The notes below the pieces were generated by a model. It ran no database searches. It had not been told where the DNA came from and saw only the letters and a list, made by a program, of their open reading frames with translations. Below, piece by piece: positions 1 to 11,255 of a stretch of 64,000 nt of DNA. Origin of the DNA: Plenodomus lindquistii (taxonomy: Eukaryota > Ascomycota > Dothideomycetes > Pleosporales > Leptosphaeriaceae); assembly GCA_025504975.1 (NCBI GenBank), contig JANUWI010000016.1, positions 682,001-746,000 on the forward strand. Direction: 5' to 3'. Both the position numbers and the translations under genes were made by a program. Within the stretch, counting starts at the first letter, position 1. Each line of letters starts with the position of its first letter.

Positions 1-380
1 AAGCTCCACTTTGCGCCCTTCTTCCAGCCCTTGACGAGGACTGCGTGGGTCATGTCCTGGTTGAGCATGATGGCGCCGCGGACGGGGACGCGCGTCTTGT
101 AGGCGAGGAACTGCTCGTAGGCTTGCTGGTGCAGGGCCTCGGAGTAGGCCGAGAACAGCGGGCAGTGCTGGAACATGAGCTGGGAGAACTTGCGCAGGTG
201 CATCGAGGGCAGGTTGTTGGGGTCGAGGGGGCGGATGAAGTCTTCGTAGAACCATTGCGCCTCTTCTATCTGGAAACAAATGCGCTCCACCGACTGCAGC
301 TCTTCGTTGGGCAGGTTGACGATGAAGCGCACGCACAGGTCGTCGAGCCAGTCAACGAGCGTCATTTTTGTGTTTGCCAT
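1..380 (-). CDS. DCP2: mRNA-decapping enzyme subunit DCP2, N-terminal part (runs off the left edge)
   Basis: Read leftwards from the ATG at 380, the frame is open to the window edge (about 126 residues). It begins MANTKMTLVDWLDDLCVRF and continues with NLPNEELQSVERICFQIEEAQWF in pieces typical of the Dcp2 regulatory (Box A) domain. The segments WFYEDFIRPLDP, MHLRKFSQLMFQHCPLF and, near the edge, RGAIMLNQDMTHAVLVKGWKKG follow; the last is the beginning of the Nudix fold. Dcp2 removes the 5' cap of mRNA in cytoplasmic P-bodies together with Dcp1. The Nudix catalytic box and the C-terminal tail lie outside the window. The next gene (DUF4112) is divergent. Family assignment is confident; the start is the first ATG after a (CAC)n-rich leader. 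Confidence 0.9.
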   Translation of the reverse strand, partial: MANTKMTLVDWLDDLCVRFIVNLPNEELQSVERICFQIEEAQWFYEDFIRPLDPNNLPSMHLRKFSQLMFQHCPLFSAYSEALHQQAYEQFLAYKTRVPVRGAIMLNQDMTHAVLVKGWKKGAKWS

Positions 381-1302
381 GGTGTGTGTGGAGGCGGAAG
401 GTGTAGAGCTGGCCCGTGTCGAGCATGCCGTGGGCGGCGGGTGGTGGTGGTGGTGGTGGTGGTGGTGGTGGTGGTGGTGATGTTGGCGGTGATGTTGTTG
501 GTGGTGGTGGTGGTGTGGATAGCAAGTAAGAGAAGTGGGGAGCTGGGTAGAGCTGGCAGTGGCAGTGGTCGCGCGCGTCGGGTGCTGGTGCTAGGTAGCA
601 ATGGAGCGCTCTAGGTAAAATATTGCTGTGCACAGCCCTGCGCAAGAGAACGTCGAAGAAGATGGACGTGGGCACGTGTTGGTTGGGGTCTACTCTAGAG
701 TATGCAGTAATCTGCGTACTCTCCTCTACTTTACTCCATGTGGGCACTGGCGACTTCTGGCTCCATTGTGGCGGCATGAGGCTGTGCTGGCCAGAACACC
801 AGCGTCATTTTTGCGGAGAGGCGTCCGTGCCGACTGGCTTCAGGCGCGTCAGAGCAACCAGGGCAGGCCAAGGCAGGGCAGGCCATCATGTCCATTCTAC
901 TCTAGCCAGCGATTCACCGCCAGCCAGGTGATGCAATAAAGACACGCCCCGACGGCCCTCCACACTTTTCGCTTCTCCACCCTTCACCTCCTTTGCGCTG
1001 TCAAGTCCAGCTTTGTTTGCGCGGCCATTGCACTCGTCGTCTATACATAGAGAGCGACGCGCCCGTTTCAGAATTTCCCACCACAAGAGCCGCCCACCAA
1101 CCACACCATCCGCCCGCCTTTGAGACAGCCGCGACATCGCATTGTGCGCCAAAGACGTGTTTGACCCGTGGGCCATATAATAGCTGCTTGCACCACTGTT
1201 GAGAATCGCAACCATCACGACAACCCAGTTTCCCCTGTATCTTGCTGCATATTTCACCACACACATCACCACACACACCACACACACCACAACACCGCAA
1301 CC
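381..1302. other. divergent intergenic region DCP2 / DUF4112 gene
   Basis: No gene is recognised in these 922 bases. Besides the trinucleotide repeat at 440-516, there is a TATA-like ATATAAT at 1175-1181 about 120 nt upstream of the plus-strand start. A CA/CAC-rich, unstructured leader runs from about 1256 to 1302 directly before that ATG, a composition common in fungal 5' UTRs. Both flanking genes probably draw their promoters from here. Confidence 0.6.
440..516. repeat. (GGT)n / (CAC)n microsatellite in the DCP2 leader
   Basis: About 13 uninterrupted GGT/GTG units occupy 440-479, followed by an imperfect second run near 499-516. On the minus strand this is a CAC/CCA-rich tract 60-135 nt upstream of the DCP2 start codon, so it probably lies in the 5' UTR or core promoter. 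Translating it gives poly-Trp, poly-Val or poly-Thr/Pro in chance frames, which are not genes. Confidence 0.9.
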
Positions 1303-2146
1303 ATGACGGGCCTCATCGCAAAATACGCCATGAAGAAGGTGCTGGGCAAGGAAATGGAAAAGTACAAGAGCAAGGATGCTGCAGGTCCCTATGTAAGGCT
1401 TAAGCCGCGCTGAACCTGCTCTCTTTGTTCCGAGCTAATCCAATGACGTCTAGGACCCCTACTACGAGGAAATCCCCCATCCCACAAAACCCAACAAGAC
1501 CAAGAAGGTCAAGAAGCAAATCGCCGCCTACATCCCACCACATGATGCCGACGTCCTAGCCAAAGCCCGCAAGACCGCCTACAGACTCGATTATGCCCTG
1601 TTTACTTTTGCTGGCATCCGTTTCGGCTGGTCGTCCATTATAGGCCTAGTGCCTGCCATTGGTGATGTCGCCGATTCCGCCTTGTCCCTGAACTTGATCA
1701 GAGGCATGAGGAAGGTCGAGTGCGGTCTGCCATCAAGTGTCCTCATCATGATGCTTGTCAATCTGATGATTGATTTCCTCGTCGGATTGGTCCCATTCAT
1801 AGGAGACATTGCAGATGCCGCCGTCAAGTGCAATGGCAAGAACGTCCGTCTCCTCGAAGAACACCTCGACAAAGTCTACAAGCCCGATGATTTGAAGGCC
1901 AAGGATTCCCAGCTGCCCAGGGATCGTCGACCTCGCCCTGCCTCTGTCTATGTCGACTTTGATGATGAGGCAGGCGCCCGCCGCAACGACTTTGCAGAAG
2001 ACCACCACGATGTTCGCCAGCCGCAACGTTCCTACGACGGGCGACGCGTGCCTGACGTTGAGAATCAGATGGGTGGCTCTCGGCAACAACAGCCTGTGAG
2101 GGACGAGAGGCCGAGTCGCAATAACACTAGGAGCAGCAGACGCTGA
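1303..2146 (+). CDS. DUF4112 domain membrane protein, 260 aa, 2 exons
   Basis: Exons 1303-1392 and 1454-2146 are joined by a 61-nt GT-AG intron (GTAAGG...TAG, phase 0). The protein begins MTGLIAKYAMKKVLGKEME. A DUF4112 core lies around residues 60-130. In it, two similar hydrophobic stretches carry the repeated glycine motif LVPAIGDVADSA and LVPFIGDIADAAVK, each following a likely transmembrane helix. The C-terminal third is hydrophilic and rich in Arg, Asp and Gln (QPQRSYDGRRVPD, ending RSSRR), with no predicted structure. DUF4112 proteins occur in bacteria and fungi and have no established biochemical role. The start was chosen because it follows a CA-rich leader and gives the conserved fungal N-terminus. 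Confidence 0.88.
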
Positions 2147-2818
2147 TGCCTCTTCTCCCGCCATTACTCCATTTTTTTATTATGTTGTCTGTCAGCGAGC
2201 CGGTTTCGTTCTCCCATCCTCACTTGGCGCTGGTAGCCCCAAGCGTCGGTCCATACTCTCTTTTCCTATCTTATACCCACTGTGTGATGTCCAGCGCAAC
2301 TGTTATGCCATAGCTGAGTTATAATACCTCTTTTCAAGTCCAAAGTCGCTCACTTCTGAGTTTATCTGTGCTCATATCGCTTTATTTTCACGTCTTGATA
2401 TAGGCATATCTTCCACCTTGTGCAACAGCGCAATGGCTACTCTCACTATGTCGTTACATTCATAATTTCAATCAATACACCCATTTAATATCGGCGTCGA
2501 TACCCAATGTATTGACGCAATAGATCCTATTGGTCCATACTGTTTGCACGATCCCATACCTGTGTTCATGCTCCTTCCTTCCGTCATACCGCCAATGCCC
2601 AGCCCCACTTATCTTGCTCTCACCCTCCACATCGAACTTGAAAGGCTGTCTCTTGTTAACTCACCTACAGTGACCCACTCCATATTCTCCTCCATTGGTC
2701 ACAGTAAGTAAAGACTGGACGGTACAAATACACACAGACCTTGACCGAAACGATCCTCTGACGCTCACTCCCATTGCTAACCCTCGCTGCAGATCAGACA
2801 ACAATTCAAGGTGCCACT
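2147..2818. other. intergenic, no feature seen
   Basis: 672 bases between two plus-strand genes: the 3' flank of the DUF4112 gene (T-rich tract near 2170) and the promoter side of the secreted-protein gene. No RNA gene, repeat or conserved reading frame was recognised. Confidence 0.5.
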
Positions 2819-4232
2819 ATGAAGCTTCCTCTGGCGGCTCTCGCTGCACTTGGCCTCGCTGCTGCTGCGGCCGCGGCTACGTCGAGTGACGTCGAGGTAG
2901 AGTCTTCTCCACGCAATCTATCTCTCATCACACCCGGAGGATCTTCAATCAAGCTTGCCGGCAATTCAAAGACCGATATTGGCGTTCCTCTGAAGACCAG
3001 TACGCCTATAGTGGAGATACGCGATCTTGCAGACTCTGCGAAAATGACTGCAGCGGCAGCTGACTCCGAGGCGATCAAACATCCCAATATCATCTACAAG
3101 CCTTTCAAAGACGAATCTGGCAATTCAGGTATTAACATGATCTCCTCTTTTCACGTCAATATCACCGATTACTGCGACATCGGCGGCCAGCGCCAGGTCA
3201 AGGCGACTTACACTAGTAATGATCTCTATTTCAAGAACCTCTGGCTGTGGCCTCAGATGTCGTATCCGCTCAGCCTCGGATACAAAGGCTTCCCCAATCT
3301 CACTATCGGTGACTTTGACTACAAGTCCAGTCGACTGCGATTCGCCTATAAAGATTGTGTCTGGTACGATGACGAGACTTGGAAGGAGTGTGGCGAGTGT
3401 CGCGCTGCACATTGGTCTGGCACAGCACCGCCCTGTAGCAAAGACGAAGGTCCACCGCTGGTATGTTGCCCGATCATATCCCGCACTAGATGGATGCTGA
3501 TATTATCCTTGACAGACTAGAGAGATGGATTGCTCCATGATCCTTGGTGTCATCAAGACTCCGTCCTTATCAGGGAATGGCAGCCCTGATAGCAATAACC
3601 AGCTTACAAACAACACCTTGCCACCCAAACCTGCAGGAAATGGCACCCTCGTCAACGAAACCTTACCAAACATCACTATTCCAGACAGCCACATTCCCCA
3701 TTTCAACCTCACCCTCGCAAACACCATCCCCGTTGCCCTTGCACCCCGCAACACGGCCCCACTCCCCTCCGTTCTCCTCTCCGCCACAGACTCGGTAACC
3801 TCCTCACACCTGCCTCTCAATTACGAACCAGGAACATGCAGGTACACCATGACAGTCCTCCAAATCTGCAGTCCCACCGCTTCAACCTCCTACACCACTA
3901 CATTCGGCTACGTCTTCAGTATCGCAGACAATAGCGGCGCACCCATCATGCTGTACCCCGAGGGTGTGGGCCGCATCGACGCAGGCGCAAAGCGCTTGGG
4001 CGGGTTGCAAGACTTCAGACTGGCGTGGGACACCAACCACGGCGTCGCGTACTTCAGCAACGGTCTCAAGTGGTGGAAGAGCGATAACAATTACGGTGAA
4101 GGCGAAAAGGAGAACAAGAACCCTGGGGGTGGATGTGATTGGCAGCCATGGGATAAAGAGGATCTGCAGTGTGATGGTGGGAAGGGAGGTGGTTGGAGGG
4201 TTAGTGAGATGAGCTGTGAGTTTGAGTGCTAG
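2819..4232 (+). CDS. secreted N-glycosylated protein of unknown family, 452 aa, 2 exons
   Basis: Exons 2819-3460 and 3516-4232 flank a 55-nt intron (GTATGT...GACAG, phase 0). The N-terminus (MKLPLAALAALGLAAAAAAA) is a clear signal peptide. The mature part has three zones. A first cysteine-containing domain (about 115-220) includes a C-x2-C pair (ECGECR) and aromatic runs such as NLWLWPQM. A low-complexity Asn/Pro/Thr linker (about 225-300) is dense in N-x-S/T sequons (LTNNT, GNGT, VNET, PNIT, FNLT). A C-terminal domain (about 320-452) has paired cysteines and Trp/Gly/Asp-rich segments (KWWKSDNNYG, CDWQPWD), ending in CEFEC. There is no GPI-type tail. I do not recognise the family. The architecture suggests an extracellular or wall-associated protein, but no enzyme motif is evident. 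Confidence 0.78.
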
Positions 4233-5469
4233 GGCGTAGTATGGTACTCTATGAAAGACAGGTTTTGGGACTTGGGATGGTGTGGGTTTGGATCAGAGTC
4301 ATTGATCTGACTTGGGTTGGAGGTACGACTCATCTCTACATCCGGTGGATTTATGTTATTCTGGGATTTGGCAAAACGACAAACAGTACTCTTCCATTAG
4401 GTCATGCTGTGATGAGTCAGGATTTAACGACCACTCGGTAGCACATCACCATAATGTAATCCAAGGCACTACGGACCCCGATCTTACTTTTTCCAAATCA
4501 ATCCATCACACTCAAGTCCCACCAATCTCACATGACATGACATTGACGATTCAAGTTATCCTTGACTCACATAGCACAAACTGTGTAAGCTCTTAGCACA
4601 GGACCAACAACAGCGAACCCAAGTTTTCGTCCCCCAGCTCTGCTCTCAAAACGTCTGGGTTCCAGCGCTCTCTCTGCTCGGGATCCTAGTACTATAGGTT
4701 ACTCAACCAAGTACGATTTGTCTGGGACTTGGGTCGAGCGGCAGCTGGTACAGTTTTGGTCGGCGGTCGATGGTGGTCCAGTTTGAGTGGTGTGGTGCGT
4801 GTGGGATGCGTGAAACCTCCTCTAATTAATCTAGACTTAGTTGCATAAATCTCTAAAAGTAAAGCATGCACAGCGGTGAAGCGGGTGTCTTGTGTTGCAG
4901 GCATTTGTCGCGAAAACAAGACTCAACATGCTCGTTGATCAAAGGCGGGATCTGGACTGTTGGCTCATTGGGAGCTTGCGTTGCGTGTGGAAATGACACA
5001 GCAAGACAACAAACAGCAAGAGAAATATTTTGACTCGAGCTGATTGCGGAGATGTACTGTATATCCCAACCCACTGGATATCCTGAGCAAGGCTGTGGAG
5101 GTTGGTGATTCGGCTTGTACTAGGACTGATCTGGTGTCTCTAGAATGCATTGGATTGGTTGATGGGGATCAACAGAGCAGTAGCCAAACATAGGAGAGAC
5201 GTTCGTGTTACACCATCCACCGAGATGCGGTTATGGAGATACCAACACTTCGAGTAAACCCGAGGCAGGAATCCAGATGGTCTCGGGATCCGCTCCACAG
5301 CCTCCTCTCTCTCTCTCTCTCTCTCATCTTTTGGCTGGGTCACAAAAGGCATTCGCACGTAACAACCCCCATCAGTTGTGACTGCTGTATCTGGCATTGA
5401 CTGCAGGAGAACCGCATCCGAAAGCTCGAGCAGCGGAAACTGGTCAATCTTCTCGAGCAATAGATGGCC
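4233..5469. other. intergenic, mostly featureless, with a (CT)n microsatellite
   Basis: About 1.2 kb downstream of the secreted-protein gene. The only clear feature is a dinucleotide run (CT)10 at 5304-5325. A minus-strand open stretch spans it (5140-5460, encoding RERERER at the repeat) in the same frame as the end of the doubtful gene at 5470-6259, but it is separated from that gene by a TGA. It could be a lost or alternatively spliced 3' part. Confidence 0.45.
5304..5325. repeat. (CT)10 microsatellite
   Basis: Perfect dinucleotide run within the spacer 3' of the doubtful minus-strand gene. Confidence 0.95.
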
Positions 5470-6259
5470 TCACACTTGATTGTTGTTCCAGGGGAAGAAA
5501 GTGTATAGCTCTCTGTTGTTCTTGAATTCGCCGATAAGTGGTTCCCACGGGTATTCCCTGCCACGAAGAAGCGTTGCTGACACAGGCAGGATTGTATGCC
5601 CTCCGTTCGTAAAGGTGATCCAGATCGCCAAGCCCCGAGGATGTAAATCTGATGTAAATCCCTTTGCGTCAAGGGTTGCGCGGCGGTAGTCCGTCCTCGG
5701 AAGTGGAGGTGTCCAGATTGGTTGAACAAAATTGGGAGGGCTTTCTGTACCTGGTAGTGTCTGTTAGCATGTCTTTCTTCCAGTACCTGACCTCATCATG
5801 AGAACGGAGGATTTGTTGTGCCACTATCCCCAAGGCCTGCTCATGAGATCTCTCTAATACTGGAAATAAGACTACTCGGCTTCCGTATACCTGCCGCCAC
5901 GGGCCCACATCACAGCCTAGCGGTACTGCCTGGATAAGAGGAAGATCTGACAAGAGACCAGACAACAGGCGAGAGATGTCCACAACTCGCAGGGCTGGCG
6001 GAAGAGTATGCCCGGAAACACGAGTATTGGCGCGACAATCCAGTCTTCTCGTATCTGGAACAACCTCGTCCATGTTCGTGGTGATAGTGCCGATGGGCGC
6101 ATCGTTCATCTTGCTGGGATGATCACCGTGTAGAAGGCCACCCACAGCTGCATACATCTCGGTGACACGTTCTTGGAATGACTTGGACTTGTAGGCAGAA
6201 TTACCGAAGCCCTCCACTATGTAGCCCATGAATGGGTCGGCGTCCTCCCATCTTGCCAT
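5470..6259 (-). CDS. hypothetical protein, unresolved model (intron or frameshift)
   Basis: From ATG 6259 a frame encodes MARWEDADPFMGYIVEGFGN through LPPALRVVDISRLL and GPWRQVYGSRVVLFPVLE to about 5790. The protein-like sequence then continues in a different frame (PNFVQPIWTPPLPRTDY, LAIWITFTNGGHTILP, EYPWEPLIGEF, YTFFPWNNNQV) to a TGA at 5470-5472. A spliceosomal junction would be expected near 5750-5790. A GCTAAC branch motif and CAG acceptors are present there, but the obvious donors (GTCAGG, GTACTGG) do not restore the phase. A weak donor (GTTCTC) would. Either the intron uses a poor donor or the gene carries a small frameshift and is decaying. No family recognised; no signal peptide or membrane segment. 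Low confidence. Confidence 0.35.
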
Positions 6260-6666
6260 AGTTCCCTAGTCAAATATACACTGGTCGAACGCGTTCCAAG
6301 CCTTGAAGGTAATGTCTAATCCTCTCACTCGCGTCCATAATGCGATCGGTGGCGGAATGACGCGCACGCTTATGGTGAGGTCGATGATTCGGGTAGAGCG
6401 ACTGGTAGCGTGTGCTAAAGGTGACGCGCTGCGTTTTTGGCGCGTTACAAACGCATGTGGAGTGTGGAGATTAACGTTTCGTTTTGAGTACATAGATTAC
6501 CCATGGTAGACAAGAATTAGCTGTAACAATAATCTCACGCGACAAAAGCATGAACCCGTTACCTATCTTACAGCCATTCTTCCCTTTCTCTGACCATGAC
6601 CCGGCATACCCCAACCCCCCTCTCTCGCCCTCATACACTAACTCGTACTCGACTGGTTCCTCTTTC

Positions 6667-6682
6667 AAAAAAAAAAAAAAAA
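6667..6682. repeat. A16 homopolymer
   Basis: Uninterrupted run of adenines in intergenic DNA. Confidence 0.9.
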
Positions 6683-6847
6683 CTATCCTCAAAAATCAGC
6701 GACCTTCCCTCGCTTCTGTGACGTCTCAATTGTCCGCTCGACCAAAGGGCGTCTTCATTTTGGTTGAATTGACGGCTGCAGCTCAAAACAAAAAAAAAGT
6801 TTCAATATCCGTGTCCATTGGTTTCCCGAGAAGCGCCACTACGTCTT

Positions 6848-6849
<2 letters not shown>

Positions 6850-6891
<42 letters not shown>
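6850..6891. repeat. (AG)21 microsatellite
   Basis: Perfect GA/AG dinucleotide tract of about 42 nt in the spacer; likely polymorphic in length between isolates. Confidence 0.95.
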
Positions 6892-6894
<3 letters not shown>

Positions 6895-8047
6895 TTGTCG
6901 TCAACGGACAAAACCAAGGCCTCTGATCTTGGGGCTTCCTTCCTGTATCGTATCTCGTGCGTTGTGCTGTGGGAGATATTCTGAGAAGTGCGGGACATCT
7001 CTTCACAGCGGTCTCAAACTTGCTGAACTGCAGAAACGGCAGGTGTAGATCCTCGACTCTCAATCTCCCAATTGTCGTTTTTCGTCAATCGCGTTGTGGT
7101 TTGTTGCAATTGTCGCGAGTTGAAACTGATGAAGCTGGTCTGAGACATCATCGTTTCCGTGTGGCTCACTCATGATGACGAGGGTGAGATGTGGTGAACG
7201 GTGTGTGGATTTTGCAAGGCCCTCATTTCTAGGACGCTGTTCGAGGCATTACTGAAAAGCGTGTGAGTAACATCGTCAACGAGGTGGGAGTTCTTCTTCA
7301 ACCCAAAGTATAGTTCCCTGGATGAACTTCTTGATCATCTTGCGCTTCTAATACGCAGGAACGGTTGGGTCTTGTAGAAGCGGCGATCCAGCCACATTGC
7401 GAAACACCTTGAATAGATCCCCACTTTACGTCAACAGCGTGGTGCTTCTGGTGTAGGCGCGACTCAATCAGATGTGGGACCACATTCTCTCGCGGTCAAC
7501 AAAAGCGTCCGCACGTCAGATTAAATTCCCTTACAAAATCCTCTTCGGAGTATGTGGCTTGACCACGCGGACGGTCTACTGACTTCCGGTTTGTGAAAAA
7601 ACAGATTAGTTGCGGGTGCGCGGGTATCTAGCACGAGGCTTGTAGTATGACGGATTGCGTACGTCGTCCGCTTTGATTGTCGTGCGCTCCATCGAACGGT
7701 CCCAGTGTTGCGCCTACCGTGCTGGTCAAGCTGGATGTCGATGCAAGCCGTAAGATGTGGTGAATTTGGCCCATGCACCCGCCGAAACAGTTCAAGAGCT
7801 CAGAAGTAACAAATGATGGATATTCCAGCCTGTCTAGACGATGGCGAGGCGGCGGGCGAGAGAGAGAGCACTGAGCAACGAGTGCCGAGAGGGACAAATC
7901 AGAACCACTAGTCTCGTTATCAAACTAGAGAGAGACACTCTACGAGGATCTGGACGCCTACAATGCAACGAGATATCATATCAAACTACTGTTCGGACTG
8001 GAAAGAATTTCATATCTCATCAGCATCCCGCTCCTCACAAACAATCC

Positions 8048-10968
8048 CTAACTCGTATTTCCCGGAGGCCCCCCCATATTGAGCAGTATATCAAGCATAT
8101 CCATTCCGCCCACATCGGGCCCCATCGCCGTACTATTGATCTCCGCCCCCCACTGATCCAATAGTGGATCCAGCGGCAACGCAAGCCAATCTTGATCCTG
8201 GCCACCAGCACCCCAACTACTATTTTGGTTATTGTTCGAGGCCCACTGTGACCAATTCGTATTGGAATTGTTCGAGTTGGACGATGGGAAATTGTAGTTG
8301 CCGGGTGGTGGCATGATGGAAATGGAGTTCGAGTTTGGGTCGTAGGGCTCGGCGCTGATGCCCCAGAGCGGCGTTGCTCGGCCGGTGCCGTTGGATGGAT
8401 TGCCGGAGAGAGAGGGGGATGCAGAGCCAGATAGTGATGGAAATACGCCGTTGCCTGCGCCGCCTAGATAACCGGCGTTTAGATTGGTGTGGCTCAGGGG
8501 AGCTGGTGGTGGCATGAGAGGGGCTTGGATGGGGCTTCCGCTTCCTGCGCGGCTGATACCCGTTGAGCCATTGGCAGCGAGGCGTACGAATCGGGAGCGA
8601 ATCCTATGGGTGAGCGTCTCTACGAGATCTGCGAACCGATTGCCAACGTGCACATCGTCTACTATACTCGTGCGCAGTGCGTCTACACTATCACTTAACA
8701 GGCCCAGCGAGACAGCGACGTCTTCTTCTGTGGCACCCAGCGCAAACGTCTTCAGCAAGATGATTGCCACGCTGACGATGCGGAAGAATGTGCGGACTGG
8801 GGCGTGACGCAGGTAGCCGCCGGGGTAGAGACCATCGACAACAACTCGAAGCACATTGCGAGATGCGTCGATGACTTCGTTGATGTAGTGGCGATCGTTG
8901 GCGTACCACCTCACGAGCGTGGAGAAGGGAATCGCGCCTCCGTCATCGGCGCCATTCGTACTTCGTGCGGTGCCGTTGCTAGTGGGGCCGCCGTGAGGTT
9001 GGGCATGTGTCTGTAATGGCGTGTTATGCGTACATCGTTCGACCACAGCTTGAAGAGCGAGCGAATTAAGGTAGACGCGTGTGTATTCGAATTCGATGGT
9101 GAGGACATGGCGAAGCTGTGTGGGGACCTGGTGGGTGCGATCAAAAGATGTTCGCCATTCTGCCAGCGGACCTTGAAAGAATTTGAGCATTTCCTCGTAG
9201 GTTCCTGATTTGAGGAGTTCTCGTGTTTTCCGGCGATTGGAGAAGAGTTTGAGGTTGCCCATCTCCATGATTTTGGCGATGCGTTGCCAGAAGTCCAAGA
9301 CAAGATCTTGTACGGCGTGGCGCTCCTGGGTAGCGATGGATTCTAGAGGCAATCGTTGGCCGTCCGAACGCATGCCGAATTGTGGCGGAGGAGCCTTGAT
9401 GCGACTGATGCGTTCTTGATACAGCTCTAGGGGAGTGGGACCTCCCGCCAGACTCTCATCGCGATCGATCTTGGGCAGCATCGAGGTCAATCCTAATCTA
9501 CCGCTGGTCTGGGTAACGTAGATGATGAGCAAATCTCGTAGGTGATTCTTCCGCCGATAGTATGCTTTGACAGTCGCGTGGGAGAGATGTTGATTTGCCT
9601 CCTCGAATTCAATCTCGCTCGTCTCATCGAAGACACCAATCTCGAAGGCCAATGACATGGCATTGCCTAGCAACATCCAGCACATACGATCACTGCGCCA
9701 ACACGGCTCGAGCCAGCTATCGATGCGCTTGTCGCCAACACCCTTGTACATGTCGGCTTTCGGGCCCGATTCGTACGGATCGTCAGGTAAAACAAGTTCG
9801 TCGTCATCGTCGCCAGGTGGGAAGTGGAGGGCGCGAGGATGCCACTCAGTCAGCAGCATGAGGCTTTCCACCGTGCCCAGTGTTCGAAGACCTTTCCGCG
9901 ACAGGGGGTTCACGTCGGATCCAGGTTGTTGCCCAGCACCACAGAAGCCTCCTCCGAATTGCTCTTGTCCAAAGATCATGCGATCAATCATGCCTTGTAG
10001 GTACTTCCACAGCTTCTCGTGAATCAGATAAGAGCGGGATGTCGCGCCAACACCACTTGAGCCACTGGGCTGCGAGTATCTTGCGGATATGGTGAGCAAT
10101 GTAATGACCAGCATGGGCTCCTCCCTCAGCATCTTGGCGTGGAAAGCGTGGTCTCGGTAGTCTGGTACAACGATGGGGGTCAAGGGCGACAGATACGCGT
10201 AGAAGTAGTCGATGTACGCAATGGCCTCCTTGGCAGTGAACCATCCTGCACGCACAAAGCGAAACTTGGTCCACGCCCTGACTGCTTCGGCAAAGGCCAA
10301 TTCATTAGGCGGGTCTGGGAGGAGGGTCCGCTGGAGAGCCGGGTCGACTGCAGGCTCAGGCGCAACCCGCAGACTGCTGCGCACGTTGGAGGTGTTGGCT
10401 TGTGGGCTAGCGAAATTGTTCTGCGAGCCAGGCGTGCTGCCCATGGCTGGGCGCTGGAGACTGGAGGTGCTGGTGGTGCGGTGGTGGCTGTTCATGCCTG
10501 CCGCTTCGAACAGCAGGTTCAGGGCATCGTGTCCGCTATAAACTTCGCCTGCCTGCAACGTCGCCACCGTCTCGTTGTTGACCTTTTGGTCGTCCTCGTC
10601 GTTGTGCTGCATGTCATGGCCAGCAGATGTATTTGGTCGCCGCAAGGGCTCGTAGCGCCCCACGGAGCCGCCTGGAGTCAAGGGCTGGGAGATGTAGGCG
10701 GTGCTGGTCGCAGTGATGTTGATGGGCTCTGGGCGCACGTCGTCTGAACGCTGGCGCTTTCTGCCATTGCGCGCCTCGTAGTCGTCGACTTCGTCGACGT
10801 CATCCTCGCCGTCCACCTTCCTCTTGCGCCGCGTGGCCGAGAAGAAGCACTCTTTGCTCTCGCGGCGGCAGCGCACACATGGCGGGTCGTGGGGGTGGTC
10901 CTACAAAGCCATGTCAATACGTGCGCAACACGTGCATCTCTACTGCAAATACTGTATATATATGTATA

Positions 10969-11017
<49 letters not shown>

Positions 11018-11255
11018 GTATACACAGACGGGACAGCTTACTACGGGTCCGAGGTCTGCGGGCGCGCATCAGGCAAGTCAGCAGACGTCTTTGACAAGAA
11101 GCGCACAGGAGCAACGTCAATCAAGGACGATGAAGAGTGAATAGCATACCGCAGCGCACCTTGCGCCGGCGACAGGGAATGCAGGCCTGGTAGGTGCGAG
11201 TGTGCTGCGCACCAGCTGCTGGCCGAGGCCCTGGCGGGCTCTGAGTGCTGGACAT
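8048..11255 (-). CDS. Zn2Cys6 fungal transcription factor, about 990 aa, 3 exons including a 14-nt microexon
   Basis: Exons (minus strand): 11150-11255, 11042-11055 (14 nt) and 8048-10900. Start MSSTQSPPGPRPAAG. The zinc cluster spans residues 25-58 with spacing C-x2-C-x6-C-x12-C-x2-C-x6-C (ACIPCRRRKVRC then DLGPV then DHPHDPPCVRCRRESKEC). Only inclusion of the microexon, which supplies the end of Asp36 plus LGPV, joins both halves of the finger in frame. A Lys/Arg and acidic stretch follows (RRKRKV, DEVDD). A middle homology region around residues 210-700 includes FRFVRAGWFTAKEAIAYIDY and EPMLVITLLTISARYSQ. The C-terminus is Ser/Asn/Gly/Pro-rich. Expected role: nuclear DNA-binding regulator of unknown target pathway. 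Intron 2 (10901-11041) contains a long (TA)n repeat. Confidence 0.88.
10969..11012. repeat. (AT)n microsatellite inside intron 2 of the Zn2Cys6 gene
   Basis: About 21 AT units, with a shorter interrupted TATA run just upstream (10954-10969). It occupies a third of the 141-nt intron between the 14-nt microexon and the main exon. In RNA it would form a self-complementary AU hairpin. Confidence 0.95.

Larger units (their letters stand above)
6260..8047. other. gene-free 1.8 kb with simple repeats
   Basis: No credible gene. Contents: an A16 tract at 6667-6682, a (GA)n run at 6850-6891, and an AG-rich patch near 7857-7870. The right end is the 3' flank of the Zn2Cys6 factor. Short open stretches here in several frames have biased composition caused by the repeats. 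Confidence 0.5.

Noticed and set aside
45..614. Plus-strand open frame of 189 codons with poly-Val
   Set aside because: Antisense to DCP2 and dominated by the GGT repeat; no family content.
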